From NCBI GenBank assembly GCA_016713115.1, contig JADJPU010000001.1, positions 744,001-808,000 of the forward strand: a stretch of 64,000 bases of DNA, read 5' to 3'. Below are positions 29,616 through 37,732 of the stretch, piece after piece. The stretch comes from Cellvibrionales bacterium (GTDB taxonomy: Bacteria > Pseudomonadota > Gammaproteobacteria > Pseudomonadales > UBA7239). The translations under genes and the position numbers were made by a program. The notes under the pieces are model-generated. The model saw only the letters and a list, made by a program, of their open reading frames with translations. It did no database searches and had not been told where the DNA came from. Numbering within the stretch: the stretch's first letter is position 1; every line of letters begins with the position of its first letter.

Positions 29616-32450
29616 ATGAAACCATTTTTAAAAAAATCCACAAAGAAATTTCTGGCGTATTTGCTGTTTATGTCGCTTTCTATGATTGTGACGGCTTCTG
29701 TGTTTGCAACGCCAGCCATTACAAGTGTCACGGTTACCGACAACAGCGCCGGCACTTGGAGCAACGGTTTACTGAACTGTCAAACTCTTGGGCTCTGCGT
29801 CGACGTAACAATCCATGACAATCTGTTGCTATCTCGCCCCAATGGCAGAAACGAGTGGGCATCCTCCACCACGCAAAATTTTTCCACTACTGAATTTGAA
29901 ACGCATTACGCCAATCAATTGCGCTCCAGCGCAGAACTGCTATCCGCATTGCTAACCGTGGCATCTAATTATTTGCACTACCATCCGAAATACACCGTCA
30001 CACTGAAAATTACAGGAGCGGGAAATTGGACGCTAAATATGTCTCTGCTGCGCAAAGGCACCATGCAAGTGATTCCACAAGCCAGCCAAACCACACAAAT
30101 TACCGTGGGCAGCGTATCCACTGCACTGAGCGGCGCAACACTGAGCAGTGGCAATTTGACCCTGCCGACTGCCGGCACTTTAAGCACAAACGGTACGATC
30201 AACGTCGATCAAAATAACAGCGGCGTTATTTCTGGCAGCGGCGATGCCACCATTGAATTCACCGTCGCTTACGATATTGATGCCTACACCACAGGCGCGC
30301 TGTTATTGCCGGGCTCAGTCTGCTGGGAAGGCGGTCACGCCAACCAAGGTGCCGATATTGAATGCGACCCAGTGGACTCCGCCCTGCACGGCCTATTTTT
30401 GCGCGGCACGCTGCTTCCTGATACCGATGGCGACGGCGTAATAGATGCTTCGGACAACTGCCCCGCAGTCGCCAATGCCGATCAACTGGATACCGACCAT
30501 GACGGCGACGGCAATGCCTGCGACAACGACGATGATGGCGATGGCACCGATGACGGCACCGACAACTGCCCATTGGTGAGTAATGCCGATCAACTGGATA
30601 CCGACGGCGACGGCATCGGCAACGCCTGTGATGCCAACACTGACGGCGATGGCGATGGCATTGATGACGGCACCGACAACTGCCCATTGGTGAGCAATGC
30701 CGATCAACTGGATACCGACGGCGATGGCATGGGCGATGCCTGCGATACAGACAGCGACAACGACGGTGTAGGCAATAACAGCGACAACTGCCCGCTGATT
30801 GCCAACTCGGCGCAACTGGATACCGACAGCGACGGCACGGGCGATGCCTGCGATACCGACAGCGACAATGACGGTGTAGACAACAACAGCGACAACTGCC
30901 CGCTGATCGCCAATGCATCACAAACCGATACCGACCATGACGGCATTGGCGATGCCTGTGACCTCGATGACGATGGCGACATCGTGCCGGATGTCATCGA
31001 CAACTGCCCGCTGGTAGCCAATACCAATCAGATGGACAGCGACGGCGATGGCGTAGGTGATGCCTGCGACGGCATGCCCAATACCCCCGGCGTTCTCATG
31101 AGCGCATGGGGCGAAATGCAGCGCGACACTTACGGCTTTGCTGTCGCCAATGCCGGTGATGTCAACCATGACGGGTACGACGATATTGTGATCGGCGCTT
31201 ATCGCTGGGACATCGTCAAATCAGCCACACAGAAAAAAACGCTAAAAGATGTGGGCAAGGTGTACGTCTACTCGGGTTTAGACGGCTCCACGCTGTACAC
31301 CTTCAAAGGCACGAATGCTGGTGACTGGTTCGGCTACAGCGTCGCGGGCGCGGATATTAACGGCGATGGTTACGCCGACATTGTGGTAGGCGCCCCCCGT
31401 ATTGATCTAGTCGATAGCGCCACACACAAACGCATGAAAGACACAGGCGCTGTCTATGTTTATTCCGGCTTGGACGGCAGCCTGCTCCGTACGTTTAGCG
31501 GCACAGCAGCAGGCGATAACCTCGGCTACGCCGTGGCCAACGCCGGCGATGTGGATGCCGATGGCGATACAGATGTGATCTACGGTGCACCCAAAGCCAG
31601 CCCCAATGGGCTCAGCCACGCGGGCATCGCCGTTGTGCGTTCAGGCGCCACAGGCAGCGAGTTATTTCACATCAACGGCAGTATGAAAGGCGGCCTACTC
31701 GGCAGCGCCGTTCAGGGAGCAGGCGATACCAACGCGGATGGACACGATGATGTCATCGTCGGAGCGCCTAGAAACAGCGCACCCAATTCGCTCACCGCCA
31801 AATCCATGAAAGCGGCGGGCACGGCTGCCGTCTACTCCGGCGCTGATGGCAGTGTATTGTTCTCTATGGCAGGAGAAGCGGCAGGCGATCTGTTTGGCTC
31901 CGCCATCACCGGCGCTGGTGATCTCAACGGCGATGGAAAAGCCGACGTAGCCGTGGGCGCTTATCGCCACGATCCCGCCAATGCACTGACCAACAAAAAA
32001 ATGAAAAATGCGGGCGCGGTTTACGCTTACTCCGGTCTTGATGGCAGTCGCCTGTTCAAAATTAATGGCGAAGCCGCTGGCGATATGTTTGGCTACAGCG
32101 TTGCCGCGGGCGGTGATCTCGATCACTCCGGCCATGCAGATCTGATTGCTGGCGCCTATCGCCGCGACAAAATCAATCCCTTGACGGGCAAATGGCTGCG
32201 CGATGTCGGCGCTGTTTATGGCTTGGATGAAACCGGAAAAAAACTGTTCGTCATTGCCGGTCAATCGCCCAAAGATTATTTCGGACAAGCACTGGCCAGC
32301 ATTGGTGACATTGATGGCGATGGTTACGCCGACATGATTGCCTCATCTCCCCCAGCGGATAAACGCGACCCTGCCACGTTCAAAATGGTGAGAGATGTGG
32401 GAAAAATGGCTGTTATATCAGGAGCACAAGCGATGACGATAGGAAAATAA
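29616..32450 (+). CDS. Secreted calcium-binding protein with thrombospondin type 3 and FG-GAP repeats
   Basis: A 944-residue exported protein with a signal peptide ending near VTASVFA (residue 32). Residues about 33-265 form a unique beta-rich domain with four Cys. Residues about 269-487 hold six thrombospondin type 3 repeats (DxDGDG...DNCPLVxNxxQxDTDGDGxGDACD), which should bind many Ca2+ ions. Residues about 495-935 hold seven FG-GAP repeats (GDVNHDGYDDIVIGA, DINGDGYADIVVGAP and others), predicting an integrin-like seven-bladed propeller. No membrane anchor or sorting tail is seen. It follows luxI, so quorum control is possible. The SD AAAAGGAG is strong. Likely role: surface or matrix adhesion. 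Confidence 0.88.
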   Translation: MKPFLKKSTKKFLAYLLFMSLSMIVTASVFATPAITSVTVTDNSAGTWSNGLLNCQTLGLCVDVTIHDNLLLSRPNGRNEWASSTTQNFSTTEFETHYANQLRSSAELLSALLTVASNYLHYHPKYTVTLKITGAGNWTLNMSLLRKGTMQVIPQASQTTQITVGSVSTALSGATLSSGNLTLPTAGTLSTNGTINVDQNNSGVISGSGDATIEFTVAYDIDAYTTGALLLPGSVCWEGGHANQGADIECDPVDSALHGLFLRGTLLPDTDGDGVIDASDNCPAVANADQLDTDHDGDGNACDNDDDGDGTDDGTDNCPLVSNADQLDTDGDGIGNACDANTDGDGDGIDDGTDNCPLVSNADQLDTDGDGMGDACDTDSDNDGVGNNSDNCPLIANSAQLDTDSDGTGDACDTDSDNDGVDNNSDNCPLIANASQTDTDHDGIGDACDLDDDGDIVPDVIDNCPLVANTNQMDSDGDGVGDACDGMPNTPGVLMSAWGEMQRDTYGFAVANAGDVNHDGYDDIVIGAYRWDIVKSATQKKTLKDVGKVYVYSGLDGSTLYTFKGTNAGDWFGYSVAGADINGDGYADIVVGAPRIDLVDSATHKRMKDTGAVYVYSGLDGSLLRTFSGTAAGDNLGYAVANAGDVDADGDTDVIYGAPKASPNGLSHAGIAVVRSGATGSELFHINGSMKGGLLGSAVQGAGDTNADGHDDVIVGAPRNSAPNSLTAKSMKAAGTAAVYSGADGSVLFSMAGEAAGDLFGSAITGAGDLNGDGKADVAVGAYRHDPANALTNKKMKNAGAVYAYSGLDGSRLFKINGEAAGDMFGYSVAAGGDLDHSGHADLIAGAYRRDKINPLTGKWLRDVGAVYGLDETGKKLFVIAGQSPKDYFGQALASIGDIDGDGYADMIASSPPADKRDPATFKMVRDVGKMAVISGAQAMTIGK
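30420..31075 (+). repeat. Imperfect tandem DNA repeats encoding the thrombospondin type 3 segment
   Basis: Six copies of a roughly 100-120 base unit. Copies near 30550 and 30665 are almost identical over the stretch encoding GTDNCPLVSNADQLDTDGDG, and those near 30770 and 30885 also resemble each other closely. The near-identity at DNA level points to recent duplication or recombination inside the gene. Confidence 0.8.
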
Positions 32451-32476
32451 TCTCGCCCCTATCGGCACGCTGCACA

Positions 32477-32514
32477 GCGCAACAAGATCTGAAGCCTCGC
32501 AGGTCTTGTTGCGC
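32477..32514. terminator. Long hairpin between the repeat-protein gene and metK
   Basis: GCGCAACAAGATCTG (32477-32491) pairs with CAGGTCTTGTTGCGC (32500-32514), a 15-bp stem with one G-U pair and an 8-base loop. There is no T run on either side. It sits between converging genes, so it is probably a bidirectional barrier or RNA 3'-end structure. Confidence 0.65.
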
Positions 32515-32534
32515 TACCGCAAGAAACAACTGAC

Positions 32535-33728
32535 TTATTTCAAACCCGCCGCATCGCGCAACGCATCCGCCTTGTCGGTTTTTTCCCAAGTGAACGCGGT
32601 GTGCTGCTTGCCGTTGTACACAATTTCCACCGACTCGCGACCGAAGTGTCCATAAGAAGCGGTAGGACGATAAATCGGGTGCAACAAATCCAACTGCTTG
32701 GTTAAACCGTAAGGGCGCAGATCAAAAAACTCGCGCACTAATTGCACAATTTTTTCATCCGACACTTTGCCGGTGCCAAAAGTGTTAATGGAAACCGATG
32801 TCGGTTCTGCCACACCAATCGCGTAAGACACTTGAATTTCACAGCGATCTGCCAAACCAGCGGCGACAATATTTTTTGCCACATAACGGCCGGCATACGC
32901 CGCCGAGCGATCCACTTTCGATGGGTCTTTGCCGGAGAAGGCGCCGCCGCCATGGCGCGCCATGCCGCCGTAAGAATCGACAATAATTTTTCTGCCGGTC
33001 AAACCACAATCGCCCATCGGCCCGCCAATTTCAAAACGACCGGTAGGGTTGATGTAGATTTTGGTTTCTTTCGACATCCACTGCGCAGGGATGACGTGTT
33101 TGATCACCAAATCCATCACGCCGTCGTGAATATCGCGATCGCTGACATCGGCTGCGTGCTGTGTAGACAACACAATCGCATCCACCGCAACAGGTTTGCC
33201 ATTTTCATAGCGGAAAGTGACTTGCGATTTCGCATCGGGGCGCAACCACGGCAGCAAGCCGGATTTGCGCGCTTCGGCTTGGCGCTCCATCAAACGGTGC
33301 GCGTATTGAATCGGCGCTGGCATTAACACATCGGTTTCATTCGCCGCGTAACCAAACATCAAACCTTGGTCGCCCGCGCCTTGATCTTCTGGCTTGGCGC
33401 GATCCACACCTTGCGCAATATCGGGCGATTGCTGACCGAGTAAATTTAATACACCGCAAGTGCTGCCATCGAAATACACATCCGAACTGTTATAGCCGAT
33501 GTCGTTAATCACGCCGCGAATAATTTTTTCGTAATCAACGACTGCTGTGGTGGTGATTTCACCCGCCACCATCGCCACACCGGTTTTTACCAGCGTTTCA
33601 CAGGCCACACGCGCGTATTGATCTTGATCGAGAATCGCATCGAGAATCGCGTCAGACACTTGGTCAGCCATTTTGTCTGGATGCCCTTCGGAAACAGACT
33701 CAGAAGTAAAAACGGAATATTCAGACAT
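32535..33728 (-). CDS. metK: S-adenosylmethionine synthetase
   Basis: Makes SAM from methionine and ATP. The ATG at 33728, with AGGAG upstream, gives 397 residues; the TTG two codons earlier is less likely. Motifs are FTSESVSEGHPDK, the catalytic loop GAGDQGLMFGYA, and GGGAFSGKDPSKVDRSAAY. It lies 30 bases downstream of an ArsR-methyltransferase gene and is probably cotranscribed with it. That would place SAM synthesis under the ArsR-type operator at 34838-34863. Confidence 0.97.
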   Translation of the reverse strand: MSEYSVFTSESVSEGHPDKMADQVSDAILDAILDQDQYARVACETLVKTGVAMVAGEITTTAVVDYEKIIRGVINDIGYNSSDVYFDGSTCGVLNLLGQQSPDIAQGVDRAKPEDQGAGDQGLMFGYAANETDVLMPAPIQYAHRLMERQAEARKSGLLPWLRPDAKSQVTFRYENGKPVAVDAIVLSTQHAADVSDRDIHDGVMDLVIKHVIPAQWMSKETKIYINPTGRFEIGGPMGDCGLTGRKIIVDSYGGMARHGGGAFSGKDPSKVDRSAAYAGRYVAKNIVAAGLADRCEIQVSYAIGVAEPTSVSINTFGTGKVSDEKIVQLVREFFDLRPYGLTKQLDLLHPIYRPTASYGHFGRESVEIVYNGKQHTAFTWEKTDKADALRDAAGLK

Positions 33729-33758
33729 AAACAACGCTCCTGTGACGAAACAAAAAAA

Positions 33759-34778
33759 TTAAATGGAGTGGATGGAAACCGGCAACTTGCGCGCCGCATG
33801 AATTTGAATTTGAAAACCATTGCGCAACGCCAAATATTGGCTGTGCTCGCAAGCAAAACCGGATTGCGCCAACCAAGTGGTTAATTCACTCGGCTCAAAA
33901 CCCAGCCAAATATCACCGCAAGATTCGCGCACCCAACTCTGTTGGTGGTGTGACAGCTCGCACACTAACAACACCGCTTGCGCGGGCAATACGCGACTGA
34001 CTTCCGCAATCACTTCCGCTGGCGAGGGCGTGTGGTGCAACACCATATTCAGCACCACGCAATCGGGGTGAAAATCTGCTGGCAGCTCTGCAATTTCACC
34101 ACAGCGCAGTGCCACATTTTTTAACTGCTGCGCCTGCACATACTCTGCGGCCTGCGCCAGCATCGGTGGGTTGTTGTCCAACGCGAGCACTGCATCAAAA
34201 CGCGCCGCGAGTTCGCGCAAAAATTGTCCGTTGCCGGGGCCAATTTCCAAGGCCTGTTTGCGCGATGGCAGAGGTAGGCGATCTAACAATGCCGCCACGG
34301 CTGAACCGTACAATTCGTAATCTGCAATTTGTTCCTGCTGTTCGCGAAACAGCGCGGCGTTTTCCGCAAAAAATTGTCGCGAGCTGACGATGCGCTCTTT
34401 TTGCACTTGCACTAGACGTTGTGCGATGTCGGCATCCAGCAACCAGTTATCCACATAGGCAAACAGCGCCTGCTGCATGTCTACGCGTTCGTGCGCGGCG
34501 CTGTCGCACTCAGCTGCTGTGCTGCGGCGATAAAAAATGGTGTTGCCTTCGCGCCGCGTCACTACTAAACCAGATTGCAGCAAAATTTTTAGATGGTGAC
34601 TCATACCGGACTGCTTCACAGCCAACAGCGCACATAACTCTTGCACGGCGAAGGAATCCTGCTTCAACAGGCGCAACACCAGCAGCCGCAGCGGGTCGGC
34701 GGCGGCTTTCAAGTAGCTGGCCAGATGCAGGCTTTCGCTGCTGGCATCAGAAGTTGGAGGAGTGGAGCGAGGCAACAT
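33759..34778 (-). CDS. ArsR-family regulator fused to a SAM-dependent methyltransferase
   Basis: A 339-residue two-domain protein. Residues about 15-100 are an ArsR winged helix (LCALLAVKQSGMSHHLKILLQSGLVVTRREGNTIFYR) without the metal-binding Cys motif. Residues about 165-320 are a class I methyltransferase fold (LEIGPGNGQFLRELA, VLALDNNPPML, VVLNMVLHH). The domain order and the metK neighbour suggest a SAM- or SAH-sensing regulator rather than a metal sensor; this is inference. ArsR-type regulators of SAM recycling (SahR) are known in proteobacteria. A perfect inverted repeat overlaps its promoter, suggesting autoregulation. Confidence 0.87.
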   Translation of the reverse strand: MLPRSTPPTSDASSESLHLASYLKAAADPLRLLVLRLLKQDSFAVQELCALLAVKQSGMSHHLKILLQSGLVVTRREGNTIFYRRSTAAECDSAAHERVDMQQALFAYVDNWLLDADIAQRLVQVQKERIVSSRQFFAENAALFREQQEQIADYELYGSAVAALLDRLPLPSRKQALEIGPGNGQFLRELAARFDAVLALDNNPPMLAQAAEYVQAQQLKNVALRCGEIAELPADFHPDCVVLNMVLHHTPSPAEVIAEVSRVLPAQAVLLVCELSHHQQSWVRESCGDIWLGFEPSELTTWLAQSGFACEHSQYLALRNGFQIQIHAARKLPVSIHSI

Positions 34779-34819
34779 GGCTGTAGCGTTTTGCCGGTTC
34801 AGAATTGATCGGGGCGACG

Positions 34820-34847
34820 ATACTAGCAGAGCCTCCAGCTATATCAA
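34820..34847 (-). promoter_or_regulatory. Candidate sigma-70 promoter of the ArsR-methyltransferase/metK unit
   Basis: On the minus strand TTGATA (34847-34842) and TAGTAT (34825-34820) are separated by 16 bases, about 40 bases before the start codon. The -35 hexamer is part of the inverted repeat 34838-34863. Confidence 0.55.
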
Positions 34848-34863
34848 AGTTTTTTGATATAGC
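34838..34863. promoter_or_regulatory. Perfect inverted repeat, probable ArsR-type operator
   Basis: GCTATATCAAA and TTTGATATAGC form 11-bp perfect arms around GTTT. The site covers the -35 of the ArsR-methyltransferase promoter and lies 60 bases before its start. The arms suit a winged-helix dimer. Confidence 0.7.
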
Positions 34864-34883
34864 CTCGTGCGCGATGTGGAAAC

Positions 34884-35324
34884 TCAGTGGGTAGTGACAG
34901 CGTCCTGTGCGGATTGCTGCAGCAGTACATCAAAATTGACCGGCGGCAATAACAGCGGCGGCAGCGAAGCTTGTTGCAACAAACTGTCGATCAACTGGCG
35001 CGCATACGGGAACAGGATGGTCGGGCAATTGACCGTCGTGACCTTGCGCAGCTGCTCTTCGCTGAAGCCGCGTGCACCAAAAATACCGGCCTGTTGCACT
35101 TCCACCAAGAACAAAACTTGCTCCGCCTCTTTCGCCGTGACGGTGACGGTCAATACCACTTCGTAGTGATCCTCTGCCACCGTGGTTACAGCTGTGGACA
35201 GCTCTTGTTCGATAGACGGCTTGATCTGTTTATTGAACAGCGCCACGCCCTGTGGTGATTCGAAAGACACATCCTTCACATAGATGCGCTGAATACCGAA
35301 CTGTTGTTGTGCTTCGTCTGCCAT
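34884..35324 (-). CDS. secB: Protein-export chaperone SecB
   Basis: Keeps preproteins unfolded and hands them to SecA. The ATG at 35324 gives 146 residues starting MADEAQQQFGIQRIYVKD; 16 upstream in-frame codons are not typical. Motifs are VKDVSFESPQGVALF, the SecA-contact region VEVQQAGIFGARGFSEEQL, and VNCPTILFPYARQLIDSL. It lies downstream of grxC in the conserved rhodanese-grxC-secB cluster. Confidence 0.97.
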   Translation of the reverse strand: MADEAQQQFGIQRIYVKDVSFESPQGVALFNKQIKPSIEQELSTAVTTVAEDHYEVVLTVTVTAKEAEQVLFLVEVQQAGIFGARGFSEEQLRKVTTVNCPTILFPYARQLIDSLLQQASLPPLLLPPVNFDVLLQQSAQDAVTTH

Positions 35325-35346
35325 AAATAATCCCAGCTTGCGTTTA

Positions 35347-35607
35347 TCAGTGAGTGAGTGCCAACAAGCCATCTAGCTCGCCAGCATTCTCCAGTGCATG
35401 TAAATCGTCGCAGCCGCCGATATGGCGCTCGCCTATCCAGATCTGCGGCACGGTGTTGCGCCCTGCACGGGCGGCCATCTCGGCGCGCAACTCGCTGTGT
35501 CCATCGACGCAGATTTCATCAAACACCACGCCTTTGCTCGCCAGCAGCGCCTTGGCGCGGCGGCAGTAAGGGCAGTAATCGGAGGAATAAATCGTCACGC
35601 CAGCCAT
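35347..35607 (-). CDS. grxC: Glutaredoxin 3
   Basis: An 86-residue dithiol glutaredoxin with active site YCPYCRRAK, the cis-Pro in NTVPQIWIG and the glutathione-binding HIGGCDDL. The ATG at 35607 follows a GGCGG-type SD; a TTG two codons upstream would overlap the previous stop. It reduces glutathione-mixed disulfides in the cytoplasm. It sits between the rhodanese gene and secB. Confidence 0.96.
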   Translation of the reverse strand: MAGVTIYSSDYCPYCRRAKALLASKGVVFDEICVDGHSELRAEMAARAGRNTVPQIWIGERHIGGCDDLHALENAGELDGLLALTH

Positions 35608-35609
35608 GT

Positions 35610-36020
35610 TCAACCGCCTTTAACCACGGGCAAGTTGGATGCCGTCCACTCGCTCATGCCGCCGTTCAAGCGCGACACTTGGTAGCCCGCCTGCATCAGA
35701 GTGCGACCGGCCGCGGCGCTGTGCTGACCCATTTTATCCACCAGCACCAGCGGGCGCGTTTTATCCAAATCCGCCATGCGCTCAGCGAGCTTGGCGTAGG
35801 GAATGTTCAGCGCATCCACCACATGCCCTTCGCGAAACTCTTTCGGCTCGCGCAAATCCACCACGAGGGCGTTGGCGTTGTTCACCTGATGCGTGAGCTG
35901 ATGCACGGACAGGCTACTCCCCGCGCGGCGGTTTTCGTTCCACATGAAAAAGCCAAGCAGTGCCAGTAACAGAGAGACCAGCATCCACTGCTGACCAAGA
36001 AAAATAAGAAATTGGGTCAT
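35610..36020 (-). CDS. Membrane-anchored rhodanese-like protein without the catalytic cysteine (YibN-like)
   Basis: A 136-residue protein with one N-terminal transmembrane helix (MLVSLLLALLGFFMW) and a cytoplasmic rhodanese domain (ALVVDLREPKEFREGHVVDALNIPY). At the active-site loop it reads LVDKMGQHS. The position of the sulfur-carrying Cys is Asp (codon GAT), two base changes from a Cys codon, so sulfurtransferase activity is unlikely. The position first in a rhodanese-grxC-secB group is conserved. The role may be binding or scaffolding near the Sec pathway. Confidence 0.85.
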   Translation of the reverse strand: MTQFLIFLGQQWMLVSLLLALLGFFMWNENRRAGSSLSVHQLTHQVNNANALVVDLREPKEFREGHVVDALNIPYAKLAERMADLDKTRPLVLVDKMGQHSAAAGRTLMQAGYQVSRLNGGMSEWTASNLPVVKGG

Positions 36021-36114
36021 GGTTCGATGAGGGGCATTTTTTCAGGGAGCGGCAGTATACACGGCTGGCTCAGTGTTACCATGGTGTCACCAGTTCACGG
36101 GGAGTGAAGCCGCT

Positions 36115-36399
36115 ATGTCTACAACATCTCTCAAGCTACCCGAAGACATCAAACAACTCGCCACCGCCGCCGCAAAGCTGCAGGGCATCACGCCGCATGC
36201 GTTTATGGTAGATGCCATTCGCACCGCGGCCACCCACGCTGAAAAGCGCGCGCAGTTTGTTGCCGATGCCATCGCATCCAGAAAAGAGGCTATTAAATCC
36301 GGCAAGGGATACACGGCAGACGAGGTTCATGCTTACCTGCAAACGCGCGCGCAAGGCAAACCCGCCGCGAAACCAAGGAGCAAATCTTGGCGCGTCTGA
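36115..36399 (+). CDS. Ribbon-helix-helix antitoxin (ParD/CopG-like)
   Basis: A 94-residue protein starting at ATG 36115 (GGGGAGTG upstream). The N-terminal STTSLKLPEDIKQLATAAAKLQG is a typical ribbon-helix-helix DNA-binding start, followed by a helical, basic C-terminus (KPAAKPRSKSWRV). It overlaps the downstream ParE-like gene by 13 bases, the usual antitoxin-toxin arrangement. It should neutralise the toxin and repress its own promoter, which lies in the 94-base gap facing the rhodanese gene. Confidence 0.8.
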   Translation: MSTTSLKLPEDIKQLATAAAKLQGITPHAFMVDAIRTAATHAEKRAQFVADAIASRKEAIKSGKGYTADEVHAYLQTRAQGKPAAKPRSKSWRV

Positions 36400-36683
36400 T
36401 TTATGCCGAGCGAGCACTGACTGATCTCGACCGATTGACCGACTTTCTCCTGCAAGCCGAACCGGTCGCCGCCGCAGAAACCATTGCCCTTATCACCGAG
36501 GCAGTGCAGATACTGGAGAATCACCCGCTCATCGGACGCACAGCAGAATCAGAACTCAGAGAACTCGTCATTTCGCGCGGAAAGTCCGGCTATCTAGCAC
36601 TGTATAGCTACGAACAAAACGAAGATGCTGTGTTGATTCTTTCCATCCGACACCAGCGTGAAGCGGGATACATTTCCGAGTAA
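36387..36683 (+). CDS. ParE/RelE-superfamily toxin
   Basis: A 98-residue protein with the ParE-type start (RLIYAERALTDLDRLTDFL), central HPLIGRTAE and the C-terminal RGKSGYLALYSY and VLILSIRHQREAGY. It begins with TTG at 36387, preceded by a perfect AAGGAG at a 6-base spacing, so the unusual start is well supported. ParE members poison gyrase and RelE members cleave mRNA; this one looks closer to ParE. It ends 3 bases before the converging methyltransferase gene. Confidence 0.83.
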   Translation: MARLIYAERALTDLDRLTDFLLQAEPVAAAETIALITEAVQILENHPLIGRTAESELRELVISRGKSGYLALYSYEQNEDAVLILSIRHQREAGYISE

Positions 36684-36686
36684 CTC

Positions 36687-37712
36687 TTACACTTTCATTG
36701 CACGCAAAATGAAGCCTTTCAAATAACGCTCATCGGCCTGCTCGTCCAACCAGTTGGGAAAGCTGGAGGGCTGCTCCAAACGCTGTAAGACCTGCAAATG
36801 GCACTGACGCTGCTGCGCAGCTTGCAGCAAATCTTTTTCATACTGCGCCCACGAAATTTGTGCGGAGTTAATGGATGTCACCAATAATCCGTTCGGTGCC
36901 AACACACCCAACAGCAACACATGTAGTGCTGTTAAATCTTTGGCTGTGGAAAACACGCCTTTTTCACCGCGCGAAAACGAAGGCGGATCCGCAATCACCA
37001 TATCAAATGCCGGCTGTTTGCCCTGCGCGATCTCGCGTTTCAAACGCGGCAACCACTCGAATACATCGCCAGCTATCCAGCGCGCTCTGTCATCGCACAA
37101 ACCATTTAATTCGCCATTTTCTTGCGCCCAACGCATTGTCGCTTTTGATAAATCCAGCGTAGTGACATGCGCCGCACCACCCAGTGCCGCCGCCACCGAC
37201 AAACTGCCGGTGTAGGCAAAAGTATTCAGCACGCGCAGGTTTTTACTGTTGCCAATTAACCAAGCACGCAGCGGCGCGTGATCTAAAAATAAGCCCGGAT
37301 GTTTTACGCCGTGCATCTGCACGCGATACTGCGCCGAGCCTTCATGCACTGTGCAATGCGCTGCTGGCGGCTCACCAAACAAAACCACAGGATCGTGAAT
37401 CGTGCCTTTGCGTGGTCTGATCTGCAACACCGCCGAAGCAAAATGCTGGCGAAAAAAATCACACAGCGGCTTTTGCAGCAGTTTTTCAAATTGTTGACGA
37501 TCAGTGTCGTGCACTTCCCACAGCGTCACCCAAGCGTGCTCACCAAAGCGATCAACTGAGAGGCTTTTCAATAAAGCACTCTCTTGGGAACCGTCATGCA
37601 ATACCTCGCCCGCGCCGTGAAATACGCGCAGCGCATTGCTATCTTGCAAAGCAGCGCAGGCCGCGCGGCGCGCCCAAGCGGCACTCAGAGCTTTTTCAAC
37701 AGCAGTAGACAC
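36687..37712 (-). CDS. Class I SAM-dependent methyltransferase, RlmI/RlmK-like
   Basis: A 341-residue enzyme. The N-terminal part resembles a small RNA-binding region. The Rossmann domain has NTFAYTGSLSVAAALGGA (SAM loop), VTTLDLSKATMRWAQEN and the DPPSFSR motif IV of rRNA base methyltransferases. The most similar known group methylates 23S rRNA cytosine or guanine; the exact base is not determinable here. It is last in a VOC-GST-methyltransferase minus-strand group with 11-20 base gaps. Confidence 0.82.
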   Translation of the reverse strand: MSTAVEKALSAAWARRAACAALQDSNALRVFHGAGEVLHDGSQESALLKSLSVDRFGEHAWVTLWEVHDTDRQQFEKLLQKPLCDFFRQHFASAVLQIRPRKGTIHDPVVLFGEPPAAHCTVHEGSAQYRVQMHGVKHPGLFLDHAPLRAWLIGNSKNLRVLNTFAYTGSLSVAAALGGAAHVTTLDLSKATMRWAQENGELNGLCDDRARWIAGDVFEWLPRLKREIAQGKQPAFDMVIADPPSFSRGEKGVFSTAKDLTALHVLLLGVLAPNGLLVTSINSAQISWAQYEKDLLQAAQQRQCHLQVLQRLEQPSSFPNWLDEQADERYLKGFILRAMKV

Positions 37713-37732
37713 AGAATTTTCCGCGCGAAAAT

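Noticed and set aside
30259..31027. Long minus-strand ORFs rich in Cys/Arg/His or Val/Ala opposite the TSP3 repeats
   Set aside because: They are mirror images of the repetitive Asp/Gly coding sequence, have no SD or family features, and the plus-strand gene explains the region.
30420..31075. Possible CRISPR-like direct repeats
   Set aside because: The repeats are in-frame protein repeats of variable spacing with no unique spacers and no cas genes.
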